Source: Xestospongia bergquistia (lineage: Eukaryota; Porifera; Demospongiae; Haplosclerida; Petrosiidae). From it: a stretch of DNA of 64,000 bases. Positions 35,401 through 45,679 of this stretch are shown here, in pieces. Both the position numbers and the translations under genes were made by a program. Under the pieces are notes generated by a model. The model made no database searches and was not told the DNA's origin. It was given only the letters and a program-made list of their open reading frames with translations. Numbering within the stretch: position 1 is the stretch's first letter; the number at the start of each line of letters is the position of its first letter. Where the stretch lies: assembly GCA_963965975.1 (NCBI GenBank), contig OZ014412.1, forward strand, positions 11,670,849 through 11,734,848. Reading direction: 5' to 3'.

Positions 35401-38400
35401 TTTGCCAGTAGATTTCAATGGACAATCTGGTCCATCCTAATGTATGCACTGCTATTGTGTATCTGATGATGCATTTTGTACTTACCAGTAGAAAAAGCAA
35501 TGTTTTGGTTACAAACTTTCACCTCTGTATCATCAAATTTGCAAACAAATTTTGTCTTTAAACTTTTAAGAAAATTTAATTCTTCTTTAAAAGGTTGATC
35601 TTTACCATTCATTGGTTCTGTAAAGAGAGACACATTTGATTCATTATACTTCACTGAAGTTATAGACCATACCTTCATCAGAACCTCTTATCATTCTTCG
35701 CAAATGGTTATACTCTGCCTCAGATTCAGAAAAAGATATGTACTTGTGCATCTTATCATCATCAACTTCACCAACCACATAAGATTTACGAGCCATTTCA
35801 AAAAGTATATACACTTTCTATTAAAAAGAAGACAACATAGCACATATAATTGTTGAATGGTCTACTAAATTTCATAGCATGGTCACATAAAGTCTTTATG
35901 TTTGGAAATACTAGCAAAGTCATGGATACAACAAATATTAAGAGAGTTTAAAGAATCCTTCTGCTGAGACATTTACAGACTTTACTATCATGAAGGGTTG
36001 AAATATTGCTTCCTTTACCATCATCGGCAATGTTAAAATAGGTATTTATAACAAAGACTCTGAAGCAAAGTACTCAAGATTAATACTTTTTAAAGTTGCT
36101 AGAGGATTTATTTCTGAATCTGAGTTATGCTTCATGTTGCTAATCTGATAAATCAATCAAAGAATAATTTTATATAAGCGCCTTCAAACAGTAGATTTTA
36201 TAAATTAAGAAAGTAACTAGTTTTTTCAATTCTTACTCCTATATCATTAAATATATAGATCCACTGTCTATTCCCATTTTTTCTACTAATGTATATTTAC
36301 TTAATTATTGTTTATTAATTATGGTGGGTAATCCTATAATTGATTTTGGTCACATGCTAACTAAAACATTATATCCATCTACATGAATTCGAGAAACCAC
36401 CAAGGCACATTGCAATGTTAAAACAGGTATTTATAACTTTACTTTATGAATGTCAAAAAGTAATTTGGCACAGCAAATGCTTAATTCTTCATCACCATAA
36501 TTCATTAAATCTTGAAGTATTAGAGCAAGATTGTCATTTACAATAAAACATTTATATCCTCTCTCTTCAAAACACTTCTCTATTTTATCATGATCAATTA
36601 TCCTTTAAAAAGAACATCTTACAATAATCATGGAATAAAATAACCTAACGTCAGCGTACCACAATATTAGGTGATAGTGTAAGCTCGAGTCACGTTCATC
36701 AAAGTACTTGTCCAAGATGTTCTTATCTTCTTTCCAAAAAATAAGGAATTTCTAAATAAAAGAGAAAATTGCATAATGAAAATGATCAAGCAAAAGAAAA
36801 TTTAACAAAGGAGCTAATTATAATCTTACTTTTGTGGCAATCTGACAAAGTTGTTTAAAAAATAGATGTAGCAGCTTCACAATTCTACAAGAAACACATC
36901 ATCCTTATAACTCAAACCAACAATTCACTCAACTTAAACAATATTGTAATTAATATAGAGATATACAACTGATTTGATATCTATAGGTTTCATCTGTTTC
37001 AAGTGATAAACTATGCTACTTTCAGTTACATGTAGCAATGTACAAAGCAATAAGCAAGAAGATCAATGCTCTGCAAATGTGATTAGTTTATTATTAGGCA
37101 CTATACCTTATTTTCACTTCAATGATGGAATTGTCACTGTTTTCATTATGGGAATCTGTTATGAATAAAACAAAAATTGAGTAACATATATTAAGCACCA
37201 CTAAGTAGAGTAACTTGACTTGTGTCTAATATATTTTAAACATTCGAACAATAAGTTATAACATAACATGCATACATATTTATGTACGTCTTTATGTTTG
37301 TCAATTTAGTTTTGATTTATTTTATTGTTGTATGCAAGTTTCAAAAGTGACTTGTAAAATAATTAATGGATATCGATACATTGAAACAGCTGACATGTTA
37401 ACAAATAAATTATTATTTTAGTTTTAATGTTAGAATTTTCATTACTTTAGGTGCTTTAAGTAAAACTGTCTATAATAGCTTCTGTCAGGTCTTCAAAATC
37501 CTGAGTTGATACGTTAAGATAATGCATATAGATCGATAAACTATTATGTATCTGATATAACTTATTTGTGTTAAACTACCACTATTACTCAATAAATAGG
37601 ATGTGGTTGGCCATCGAGCATAATCTTTTAAATCCTAATTTGTCAAATTGACAGTTTATATAATGCTTATTGACCCATACACAATAAAGCTTAAAGGTAT
37701 TTTTAATTCCTAGGTTATTTTAAAGCTGTTTAGCTGGTTCCACCTGATTTACAGCTGTTGGTAAAGTAATTTCATGTATGTATTAATGTTATGTGTGATT
37801 ATTATTTTCTATTTAGTTGATTTGACAATATGAAAAGCAAGATTAGTAAAAATCTTAACTCAATTTTGTTCAGTTTTTGCATATAAATGGTAATTTTATA
37901 TGCTATAGTGTATACTTGAAAGAAACAAAACTGTTGACACCAGTGTCGTTTGAGCTACAGTACAGTGACTGACTATGAGTATATATATGTATGCCACTGT
38001 TAAATCAGATCGGTTGTTTTTACCAATTCATAGACACTTAGATGACATACATATGCATACCTACAAAGTACTTTTAAGTTGTTGGCTACATCTACTGTTT
38101 TAATTACTAATTACTTCAAAATTTACAGTTCATGTACTTTAAGAAATGACTTCTCAGAATGGTGTAGTATGTAGAACTGTTCCATTTTTAATTCCATGGT
38201 GACAGCCCTCCAAACATAGCCTAGCATCTGTGAAGATTCTTTTGGCTAACAAATGAGGATGTTAAACAGAATATTCAGCTCTGACATGTAACTATAAATA
38301 CAATTGCTAGGTGTCAATCTGTATAATGGCTATAAAAACAGTGTTATGTTTATTATTTCTCAGTGTCTTATTCTGCAACCTAAATGCCCATGTAACCAAT

Positions 38401-39842
38401 CATGAAAACCTAGCTACAAAGAAAATACAAAATACATGTATACAATTAACATACCTATATCAGTTTTCCTATCTAGCATATCTACAAGGCTTCCAATATC
38501 AATTAGTTGTGTTTCTATGCCCCAGCAATAGCCATATGTGACCCATGGCTCCAATGCTGCTAACATTTTGCTTAGATGTTTGTTATCACTGGTCTGTCCA
38601 TGAACTTTTAATTGCTTTAGTAAAATAAAATAATTATTCTTTAAAACGTTAAAGAATATAAGAAATATATCAATCAATAAGTATACATCACATATTTTTA
38701 AATTTATTATATAGAATATATAATAAATTATGTCTACATTAATAGAGGCATGAAGAAAACCTAGCTGTATAATATCATTAAAAATTCATAGGCTAAACAG
38801 TAAACTAGCAATCAAACTTTAGCAAAATTTGACTGACTTTGTTTTTATGTATCTACTCTTGTACCCATTTCACAAATGCCACTACTTTCTCCTATTCTGC
38901 TACTTTCTCCCGTTCCACATTTTTTGATGAATTAGCAGACTGAAGTGACAGTTCATTCCATTTCTGTAACAAAATGATAAATTGCTTATTTGAGAATGTA
39001 ATCTTATTGGTATCTACCAAAATAAGGTGTATTAAATAAAGCTTACATAACAATGTGTTAAAGCATGTATGTCCATGCCTCTCTTTTGAAATATCTCATC
39101 AAAATATGCAGATACAACAAAGTCCAAATAAGCTGATCGAACTAATGGATGAATATCATCATTCTTTAGGATTGCCATGTCTTCATCAAAAGGGAGCCAC
39201 TTCTCAACTTGTTTGATTGAGTTCTTATTTATACCCTATACAAAATGAATGGACATATAGGATTGCTTTTAAGGGGCCAACAAGGAGCTAGAAACTATTT
39301 ATAAGCAGATATAAGCAATGGAAAACCTGGACAGCATTTCTGATTGATTAACACAAGTGCATCCATGACATTAATGATGGACACAAGCTAAATATCTTTA
39401 GTAATCTCTATATAACAGTAAACATACCTTGCAAATACTGCTAAAAAGTTTGATTTGTGCAAGAAAAAAGTTCCGCTCTTTTATGTACCTTGACTCCTTC
39501 TTCTCTTTGGAAGGAAAGACAGAACTGACTTTTTGTCCTTTGATTTTATCAGCATCTGGAGGTACTTCACTAAAGACAACATCTCCAAACCATAATAGTT
39601 TGGTTTGATAAAAAAATGACAGCAATATTGTCCTAGTATAAAGAAATACATTTTTCTTCTATAATATATAGCTGAGCTTCATACTGATATTAAAAATATA
39701 TTATAAAAATTTTTATGACATTGGATACATCATAATATATATATATTATATATATATACTGAAGTATCTAAGTCTGTTGACTCTTTAAGGTGATTAAGTG
39801 AACCATCTGATTCCAATTTTCTAACCACAATTTTTACAATTG
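24353..39842 (-). CDS. ITPR: Inositol 1,4,5-trisphosphate receptor, copy B (3' complete, 5' truncated)
   Basis: Exons from about 39.8 kb down to the TGA at 24353-24355. The upstream part repeats copy A: FFLAQIKLFSSICK (39.45 kb), KWNELSLQ-type and PLKVHG-type exons (38.9-38.4 kb), and NGKDQPFKEELNFLKSLKTK (35.6 kb). Beyond what the window shows of A come RIH and RIH-associated exons (33.5-26.8 kb), then six transmembrane segments and the C-terminal linker. The gypsy element (28.7-33.2 kb) lies in one intron on the other strand, so splicing around it is conceivable. The beta-trefoil, MIR and IP3-binding exons are absent: homology to A stops at 39.78-39.84 kb, where a partial exon (KIVVRKLESDGSLN) is joined to unrelated repeats. 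Either a truncated pseudogene or a receptor lacking the ligand-binding head. Confidence 0.75.
26600..28560 (-). CDS. ITPR: IP3R copy B exon block: RIH-associated region
   Basis: Exons read QVLAFFTTLLYNGNEDVLEK (28.5-28.35 kb), aligning with the '..ALLEGGN..Q..F' region before the RIH-associated domain. They continue as an acidic linker (27.87-27.55 kb), ENSDLLCRLHKTQTEIETCP (27.53-27.47 kb), GYFNIADERALKVVCQSV (27.08-27.03 kb), ITRIRVVLELVAAMTDGQNR (26.93-26.86 kb, the '..LLCENHNRELQNFLR' equivalent) and NWTMSIEVNYVTKNNEEI with YFPLDPK (26.69-26.6 kb). A TAA appears in one frame near 27770 at the edge of the acidic linker; whether it is exonic was not resolved. Confidence 0.65.
26721..26798. 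repeat. 27-bp perfect inverted repeat at an IP3R B exon edge
   Basis: Arms 26721-26747 and 26772-26798 are exact reverse complements, separated by 24 bases. Arm 1 lies within coding sequence (..EGIEKWLTK on minus). Arm 2 is a reversed copy in the adjoining intron. Confidence 0.85.
28609..28950 (+). pseudogene. Gypsy aspartic protease fragment
   Basis: From about 28690 the frame has a basic, Ser-rich linker, then VTVIAYGHKLDMKLDTGSAA, with the retropepsin active-site triplet D-T-G. The first 27 residues of the open frame are host intron and not element. The frame ends at a stop at 28948 before the linker to RT. Confidence 0.75.
28963..29486 (+). pseudogene. Gypsy reverse transcriptase, broken
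   Basis: Two overlapping frames. RT motifs run from SAPIVPVIKADGNIHVCGDY through FSKLDLSYAYQQLELD (motif with the first catalytic Asp) and LSFGISSAPSIFQRTME to VVYINDILVTGK. The catalytic box reads YIND where YIDD or YVDD is expected, so one of the two metal-binding aspartates is Asn. A frame change precedes SAPIVP and another follows VTGK. Not functional in this copy. Confidence 0.8.
29487..30290 (+). pseudogene. Gypsy RT connection and RNase H region, broken
   Basis: Pieces in different frames: HIIDEDGLPPSKQKLQGI (29580 on), FLGLLNNYAKFLPNLP (29670 on), WEWTEEELLVFNQAKKLL (29765 on), SCDALAYRLGAVLAHCMEDG (RNase H start, 29865 on), and QYRPGHKIANADAFSRLP (30183 on), the usual end of RNase H and the start of the tether. 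A TAG near 29568 and several slips break the frame. Confidence 0.75.
30434..31471 (+). CDS. Gypsy integrase (long open frame)
   Basis: Longest open frame of the element, 345 residues. It has an N-terminal zinc-binding HHCC motif (H..H in LHDTHPGTNQM, C-x2-C in SHCHIC). The rve catalytic core has D in LHIDHTGPFHG, D in IVWDNGTGF (usually SDNG) and E in NRLAERAVQTFK, and the C-terminus is a GPY/F-like module (KVTGPLSYEVQT). After LRRNYSD the frame slips: the expected tail DVFNPNPDPPAVQV to the stop at 31537-31539 is one base out of phase. The D,D,E residues are present, so the core may be intact apart from the tail. Confidence 0.85.
   Translation: MDGCVLWGSCVVIPPQDHAIVLEELHDTHPGTNQMKSLARSYVWWAHLYSDIVTKVSHCHICQTNHSSPLKAPLHPWEWSTGPWPRLHIDHTGPFHGKLFLVVVDAHSKLIDVQIVKSTSSNSTIAVLLNLFATHGLLEHIVWDNGTGFRSSVFQKFMSQNRIKHSFIIPYHPTSNRLAERAVQTFKHAVLKMEGSMELRLAQFLLKYRVTPQTTMGVSPSELLMGRRLCTALDLLHLDTSCKLSEKQDKLIRNKAPYKFEIGDKLFVKNFHGTKWIPVKVTKVTGPLSYEVQTNTGIILRCHVDHLRRNYSDNILKIGVCQMCSIQIQILLQFKSIYHHMHNFV
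31554..31821 (+). repeat. Gypsy LTR (268 bp)
   Basis: Begins TGTGATA directly after a G-rich polypurine tract (31540-31553) and ends TATCACA. These are perfect 7-bp inverted termini of the TG..CA type. A primer-binding-like leader 'attggtgatgaggg' follows at once. It contains a TATA-like 'tatatatag' near 31680. Confidence 0.8.
31843..32586 (+). pseudogene. Gypsy gag, degenerate
   Basis: Opens MSIVGKLQEFKPETEQFSTY then RLKLYFDAN and KKVPVFLTVI, the standard start of metazoan gypsy Gag. A stop at 31981 and several slips follow. Recognisable pieces continue to FICGLNSDAIQKMPLFEK (about 32225-32280) and a knuckle region CHCCGKK..HATCHSCSKIS near 32407-32500. Non-functional. Confidence 0.75.
32816..33240 (+). 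pseudogene. Second gypsy integrase fragment
   Basis: Reads MKAIARSHVWWPGLD, SCEPCLFVK (C-x2-C), VRIYMDFAGPLYGKTNF (first catalytic Asp) and, after a small deletion near 33090, GLLDQLVSDNGSQFSCKQVK (second catalytic Asp). Sequence differs clearly from the integrase at 30.4-31.5 kb, so it belongs to another gypsy lineage. The catalytic Glu and C-terminus are missing. Confidence 0.75.
33912..34500. mobile_element. hAT-like TIR element, about 590 bp
   Basis: Imperfect inverted ends of about 47 bp carry 'aaaagaaaagagc' and 'gcctCGTAtCCAG' / 'GCCTaGTACCCAG'. The flanks are 'caatatatac' on the left and 'caatatac' on the right, compatible with an eroded 8-bp target duplication. An internal open frame resembles a hAT C-terminus. 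It lies in an IP3R copy B intron. Confidence 0.65.
33972..34163 (+). pseudogene. hAT transposase C-terminal remnant
   Basis: 63 residues. The central segment LFVMATFSTERNFSA resembles the hAT dimerisation motif (..LTIPVSTASAERSFSALRRLK). Too short to be functional, and the similarity rests on this motif only. Confidence 0.5.
34960..35450. repeat. Segment shared with 5440-5880
   Basis: Diverged direct copy; see the partner. In copy B it lies just upstream (in transcription) of the FKEELNFLKSLKTK exon. Confidence 0.6.
39750..39781. repeat. TA tract plus 27-base tag shared with the hairpin element at 11.9 kb
   Basis: After a TA run, 'actgaagtatctaagtctgt' occurs here and at 11904-11923. It replaces about 270 bp of IP3R sequence (4515-4790 in copy A, including one exon). 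Confidence 0.8.
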
Positions 39843-40013
39843 TATATGTGATGATAATTAATTCAATGATTGAATTATTAATGATATAACATTGTAAAAG
39901 CAATACAAATGATACATTGTTTTTCTTTAGTAGTCCTACAATTGTATATGTGATGATAATTAAATCAATGATTGAATTATTAATTATATAACATTGCAAA
40001 AGCAATACAAATG
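39836..40013. repeat. Two-copy tandem repeat, period about 102 bp
   Basis: 'acaattgtatatgtgatgat' begins at 39836 and again at 39938. The second copy runs to about 40013 and leads straight into the 92-bp minisatellite. Confidence 0.85.
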
Positions 40014-40015
40014 AG

Positions 40016-41430
40016 GTCTCTCTATATACAGAGATGAATATTACTATATGTTATATAATTGAGATTACTTATTTTAATTCTCTCATCATCCTTAATTATT
40101 GGTGTTAGATCTCTGTATATAGAGGTGAATATTACTATTATGTTATATAAATTGAGATAATTCCTTTTAATTCTCTCATTATCCTATAGTATTGATATAA
40201 GGTCTCTGTATTGAGAGGTGAATATTACTATTATGTTATACAATTGAGATGATTTATTTTAATTCTCTCATCATCCTATAGTGTTGACATCTGGTCTCTG
40301 TATTGAGAGGTGGATATTACTATTATGTTATATAATTGAGATTACTTATTTTAATTATTTCATCATCCTATAGTCTTGACATTAGGTCTCTGTAATGAGA
40401 GGTGAATATTACTATTACGTTACATAATTGAAAAAACATTTTTTTCTCTAGTCATCCTATAGTATTGACGTTAGGTCTCTGTTTTGAGAGGTAGATATTA
40501 CTATTATGTTATGTAATTCAGATTACTTGTTTTAATTCACTCATCATCCTTAATTATTGGTGTTAGGTCTCTGTATAGAGAGGTGAATATTACTATTATG
40601 TTATATAATTGAGATAACTCATTTTATGATCCTATAATATTGACTTTAGGTCTATGTTTTGAGAGGTGGATATTACTATTATGTTATATAATTCAGATTA
40701 CCTATTGTAATTCACTCATCATCCTATAGTATTAATATTTGGTCTCTGTATTGAGAGAGAACTATTACTATTCAATTGAGATTATAGATTGAGATGAGAG
40801 AAGTTACTATTCAATTGAGATTAACGTTAGGTCTATGTATTGAGAGGTCAATATTACTATTATGCTATATAATTGAGATAACTTATTTTAATTCTCTCAT
40901 CATCCTATAGTATTGACATTAGATCTGTGAATTGAGATGAATATTACTATTATGTTATATAATTGAGATTACTTATTTTAATTCTCTCATCATCCTATGT
41001 TATTGACATTAGGTCTCTGTAGTGAGAGGTAATATTACTATTATGTTATATAATTGAGATTATTATTTTACTACTCCCATCATACTATAGTAATTGATAT
41101 TAGGTCTTTGTATTGAGAGGTGAATATTACTATTATATTATATAATTAAGATTATTTATTTTAATTCTCTCATCATCTTATTGCATTGACATTAGGTCTA
41201 TGTATTGAGGACGAAATATTAATATTATGATATGAAATTGAGATTACTTACTTAAATTCTCTCATCATCCTATATATAGTATTGACATTAGATCTCTGTT
41301 TTGAGAGGTAGATATTACTATTATATTATATAATTCAGATTACTTATTGTAATTCACTCACCATCCTATAGTATTAACATTTGGTCTCTGTATTGTGTTA
41401 AAAATATTACTATTATGTTACATAACAATC
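40016..41430. repeat. Minisatellite array 1, about 92-bp unit
   Basis: About 15 diverged units. Unit landmarks in order: 'attgacattaggtctctgta', 'ttgagaggtgaatattacta', 'ttatgttatataattgagat', 'tacttattttaattctctca', 'tcatcctatagt'. There are no unique spacers and no coding frame. Confidence 0.92.
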
Positions 41431-41995
41431 CCATTTTACAGTGAATCATATAAGTGTTAGCATTAATAGAGAGACTGTAAAATGCTAAAAGGCAGAAAAC
41501 CAACAAGCTAGACTTGGTTGAACTCAAATATATTTAGTTTAAAACAAATAAATCAAGACACACCCATCATGTAGTCCCACCGTAAATTCTAACAAAATTC
41601 AGTGATTGTCATATGAGTCAATGGTCAGCATATATAACTCAATTTAAAACACAACAACAATTGTAATATCATTTTATAATTTTAAGACACATAATGTCAC
41701 AGTAATATCTTGTGTGTGGAAGATAAAAGAACTAACAAAAGTTATGGAAGACTATAAAAACTAGAAACATGACAAGTCATACTTATCATATAGTGCTCAT
41801 AATAGAGGTTAATAAAGTTCATTAATTGTCAAGTGTGTAAGATTGTTGATGGATAAAATTGGCAGTTTAATTTTCTCACTTTAAATTGTCAGGTATAACA
41901 ATAATAGAATAAAATTATGTAAGTACAAGTATATTTATATCATGTGGTTAAAGATAACTAAAATGGTACATGGTGAGTAAAGATTTGACAAGTTA
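41430..41995. repeat. Block between arrays 1 and 2 (copy at 56490-57055)
   Basis: Shared landmarks are 'gagactgtaaaatgctaaaa' and 'atgtggttaaagataacta'. In the third unit the same block lies between the Rpt4 copy 2 N-terminal exons and the minisatellite. This shows the repeat period of the locus. Confidence 0.85.
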
Positions 41996-43110
41996 TATTT
42001 TATATAATTGAGATTACTTACTTTACTTCTCTCATCACCCTATATAGTATTGACATTAGTTCTCTATATTAAGAGGTTAATATTACTATTATGTTATATA
42101 ATTGAGATTACTTATTTTACTTCTTCCATCACACTATAATAATTGACATTAGGTCTCTGTATTGAGAGGTCAATATTACTATTATGTTATATAATTGAGA
42201 TTACTTATATTAATTCTCTCATCATCCTATAGTAATTGACATTAGTTCTCTGTATTGAGAGGTGAATATTACTATTATGTTATATAATTGAGATTACTTA
42301 TATTAATTCTCTCATCATCCTATAGTAATTGACATTAGTTCTCTGTATTGAGAGGTAGATATTACTATTATGTAATATAATTGAGATTACTTATTTAAAT
42401 TCTCCCATAATCCTAAAGTAATTGACATTAGGTCTCTATATTGAGAGATGAATATTACTATTATGTTATATAATTGAGATTACTTATTTTACTTCTCCCA
42501 TCATCCAATGGTTTTGAGATTAGGTCTATGTATTGAGGAAGGAATATTACTATTATGATATATAATTTGAGTTTACTTATTTAAATTCTCTCATCATCCT
42601 ATAGTATTGACATTACGTCTTTGTATTGAGGAAGGATTACTACAATTATGTTATGTAATTGAGATTGCTTATTTTAATTCTCTCATCATCCTATAGTATT
42701 CACATTAGGTCTCTTTATTGAGAGGTCAATATTACTATTATGTTATGTAATTGAGTTTAATAATTTTAATTCTTTCATCATCCTATAATAATGGCATTAA
42801 GTCTCTGTAATTAAGAAGTTAATATTACTATTATGTTATAAAATTGAGATTATTATTTTAATTCTCTGATCATCCTATAATAGTATTGACATTAGGTCTC
42901 TGTATACAAAGATGAATATTACTATTATGTTATATAATTGAGATTATATATTTTAATTCTCTCATATTCCTATAGTATTGACATTAGGTCTCTGTATTAA
43001 GAGGTTAAAATTACTTTTATGTTATATAATTGACATTAGGTCTCTGTATTAAGACGTTAATATTACTATTATGTTATATAATTGAGATTATATATTTATA
43101 TCATTTATGA
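41995..43110. repeat. Minisatellite array 2, about 92-bp unit
   Basis: Same unit as array 1, about 12 copies, ending upstream of the first homeobox gene. Its last third is nearly identical to the end of array 4 (58100-58810), including the same variant units. Confidence 0.92.
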
Positions 43111-43372
43111 TCCATATGGCTAGTTGCTATCAAGGAAACATGATTAAGTAATGATGAAAGAAACTGATGGTATGTTGTCTTTAAGATATTCTTGTGAAGT
43201 TATCAACATCTACTCGAAGGTGATAATTGTGTTTTAAGATATTAAAATTCTAATGTAAAGCAAAAGGACACCTGCTTTGACTCTAACTTTGTAATGGAAT
43301 GTGATAATAGGAATAAGAATACGGCTTTCTTTATCTCATTAAGGCTGGCATGCTTTCTTTATCTTATCAAGG

Positions 43373-43389
43373 CTGGCATATATAAAACG
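43373..43389 (+). promoter_or_regulatory. TATA-box promoter of the homeobox gene
   Basis: 'ggcatatataaaacg' lies about 55 bp upstream of the ATG. It is preserved in all homeobox units (about 51237 and 59087) together with 'gagcgagttctgtgttcat'. Position and conservation suggest the core promoter with a very short 5' leader. Confidence 0.6.
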
Positions 43390-43434
43390 AAGAGCGAGTT
43401 CTGTGTTCATTATTTATAGCAACTAAGAAATATT

Positions 43435-44140
43435 ATGGCTATGTCCTTTAGTGATAGCTTCTTAATTCGCAATCTTCTTGAATTAAAAGAAGAAAAAGGT
43501 GCTACATCGTCTTCAATTTGTAAAGTACGAACTCGTACTTTGGAATCTGAACTAGGTACAATAGACCAATAATCTCTTTGTTTTATCCACATGTATAATT
43601 GATTTTCAGATGAAGGAAGTAGCTTTAAATCTGATAGGAACAAGATAATAACATCACCCAGTGATGATGATGACAACGAGAAAACTCCAAAACGTCCTCG
43701 AATAACTTTCACAAAAGATCAGAAATTTGAACTGGAAAGCAGTTTTATTGGATGTCATTATCCTGAGAAAAAAGAAGTTCATGAATTAGCAAATATAACT
43801 GGAATCCGTCCAGAAAAAATCCAGGTAAAAAATTATTAAGTTAAGCATAATTACTCTGCATAAATAATAGGTTTGGTTTCAGAATCGTAGAGCACGTTTT
43901 CGTAAGCGAGAAGCACCCAACCCACCCCCTGAACATCCTCGCTTCTATTCAAGCTTCCCTCCAACAGGTGGTTCTTTCTTTTATGGAGGAGTGTTTCCTC
44001 CAACACCTGAACAAAACATGTACCACTTTCCTTATGTCTTCAATAACATTGCTACTACAAACAAAGAAGACGAAAGCATCAGCCAAAGTGGTCAATCTAC
44101 TCAAAAGGCAGGAGAAAGTACCAGTCCCGGCCAAAAATAA
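43435..44140 (+). CDS. PRD-like (Q50) homeobox transcription factor, intact copy
   Basis: Three exons: 43435-43555, 43610-43824 and 43871-44140, all in frame with GT/AG introns of 54 and 46 bp. The protein (about 200 residues) starts MAMSFSDSFLIRNLLELKEE, then has an acidic linker. A complete 60-residue homeodomain begins PKRPRITFTKDQKFELESSF and ends VWFQNRRARFRKRE. It has L16, F20, W48, F49, Q50, N51 and R53. The C-terminus is rich in Pro, aromatic and Ser residues. The intron inside the VWFQ region and the YP/RKRE signature favour the PRD-like class over ANTP, but the exact family is not clear. Expected role: nuclear DNA-binding regulator. It is copied twice downstream (51.3 and 59.1 kb). 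Confidence 0.85.
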
Positions 44141-44859
44141 GTTCTGAGTCTAGTAAAGAAGAGTCAGAAGAAAGTACTAGTTGTTATCAAAACTTAGTAA
44201 CCTACACTTACTTAACTGTCATTTATTACTTATAAAATACTTCAGTATTTAGAGTTATGACAGTATATTAAAAGTTTACTGTTGCTACATAATAATTACA
44301 GAAATACACAGTAATGCTATTAATAATGCTAGGAGCCAAGGTGTAACTATAATTATTGAATGACAAATCTCTTAATAAAGAGTGTTCATAAAGTCGTAAT
44401 GACATCATGTTTATTTTACCTAGTAGCTAATAATTATGATTGTGGTTATTCAATTGTTGGCATGTATCAGTAGTGACAAACTCTATTCCTAAGCAACAAG
44501 CATACTCATATAATATATCAGAGTTAAGTTTATACATATTAATATCGATCTTTAGCAATTGAAGTTGCCTATAATAAAACAAGTAGTATATTTTATTTAT
44601 TTAAGTTTTATATAAGAATTGAAGAGAACATGAACGAATCCTAAGTCAGTACAACCTTCTTCTAAATGATCTCTTTCGTATACCAAAGGACCTGGATCAA
44701 GTGTTAGGGAGGACTTAAATATTTAATACGTCACGCCATTCCAAGTACGTATTACGTATTCTTTGTGGGTGTGGTGATTATTAATTAGCTGCTCGTTATC
44801 TGTTTTGGTGAAACGTCATAATTTGGAGGCTAATTCTCTACTACTTCGTGTGCTTATAC

Positions 44860-45000
44860 TCTGGCTTAGACATAAGGGGGGAAGGGGGGCTGAGCCCCTC
44901 CTAATTTAAGACTCGGGGCATAGCCCCTAATTTGAATGATTCAACAATTTCAAAAAATCCATTAAAAATGAATAGTGTCAAAAAATTTAAGAGTTTTGTA
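44860..45000. repeat. G/C-rich 'ggggctgagcccc' remnant
   Basis: A short G-run plus two 'gcccc' inverted motifs near 44878-44930 in otherwise AT-rich DNA. Possibly the end of an old DNA element; not classified. Confidence 0.35.
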
Positions 45001-45044
45001 CCTGATAGTGTAAATGATGTACATGTATTTGTAGGTGATCAGTC

Positions 45045-45334
45045 AAGTCACTGATAAAGATATGTGTTACAGTAAAATTGTGTATATAGGGATTTTGCGA
45101 AATCCCTGAAACTTTTAGGGAGTTTGTGAAATCACTTTAAAAGTGATTTCACAAATAAATAAAAAATAATAAATAAATAAAATAATAATGGGAACTTTTA
45201 TTTAGGATCTTGTTTTTTTCACTTAGGGAAAAAGCGATTTCACAAACTCCCTAAAAGTTTCAGGGATTTCGCAAAATCCCCATATATATAATCTTACTGT
45301 AACATATATAATACATATCTTTATTAGTGACTTT
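45045..45334. mobile_element. Foldback MITE, about 290 bp
   Basis: Ends 'aagtcactgataaagatatg' and its reverse complement. Inner arms carry 'gggattttgcgaaatccctg' and 'cagggatttcgcaaaatccc', with 'gtgatttcaca' repeats in the middle. No coding potential. Absent from the third unit, where the homeobox 3' flank joins directly to the sequence corresponding to 45685. Confidence 0.8.
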
Positions 45335-45679
45335 AGAATATCAGAAAATTAACCACATTAGTAACCAAAGAATATCTATGATAAAAATTACGCAATGTAT
45401 TATTTAAGCATAGACTTCTGAATACCTTATGTTATAGGCTTATATTATAACTAACCAGTGTATACTCTTATTAATAATGTATGTAATTGTATATTATAAT
45501 AAACAGTTGATTACTGCTGTATATTTTGTCTTGTCGTTTATTGAATGCAGTATTATCAGGCAGGACATCCATACTTTCCTCGGTATATAAGTTCAGTTTG
45601 TATTGTGAGTTTAGAAATGTGAATCAGAACATAAATAACAAATATACTAGTAACCATACTTAAATGCTGGTTCACTAGC

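Noticed and set aside
24353-39842. Ryanodine receptor instead of IP3R
   Set aside because: No SPRY or RyR repeats, and the spacing of the RIH, channel and FICG..HNM linker and the overall size fit IP3R better.
39730-40005. 91-residue minus-strand frame with an internal repeat
   Set aside because: Made of the 102-bp tandem repeat plus a truncated IP3R exon; not a gene.
43949-44134. 61-residue minus-strand frame, identical at 59665-59850
   Set aside because: Lies antisense to homeobox exon 3; identity reflects the duplicated exon, not an independent gene.
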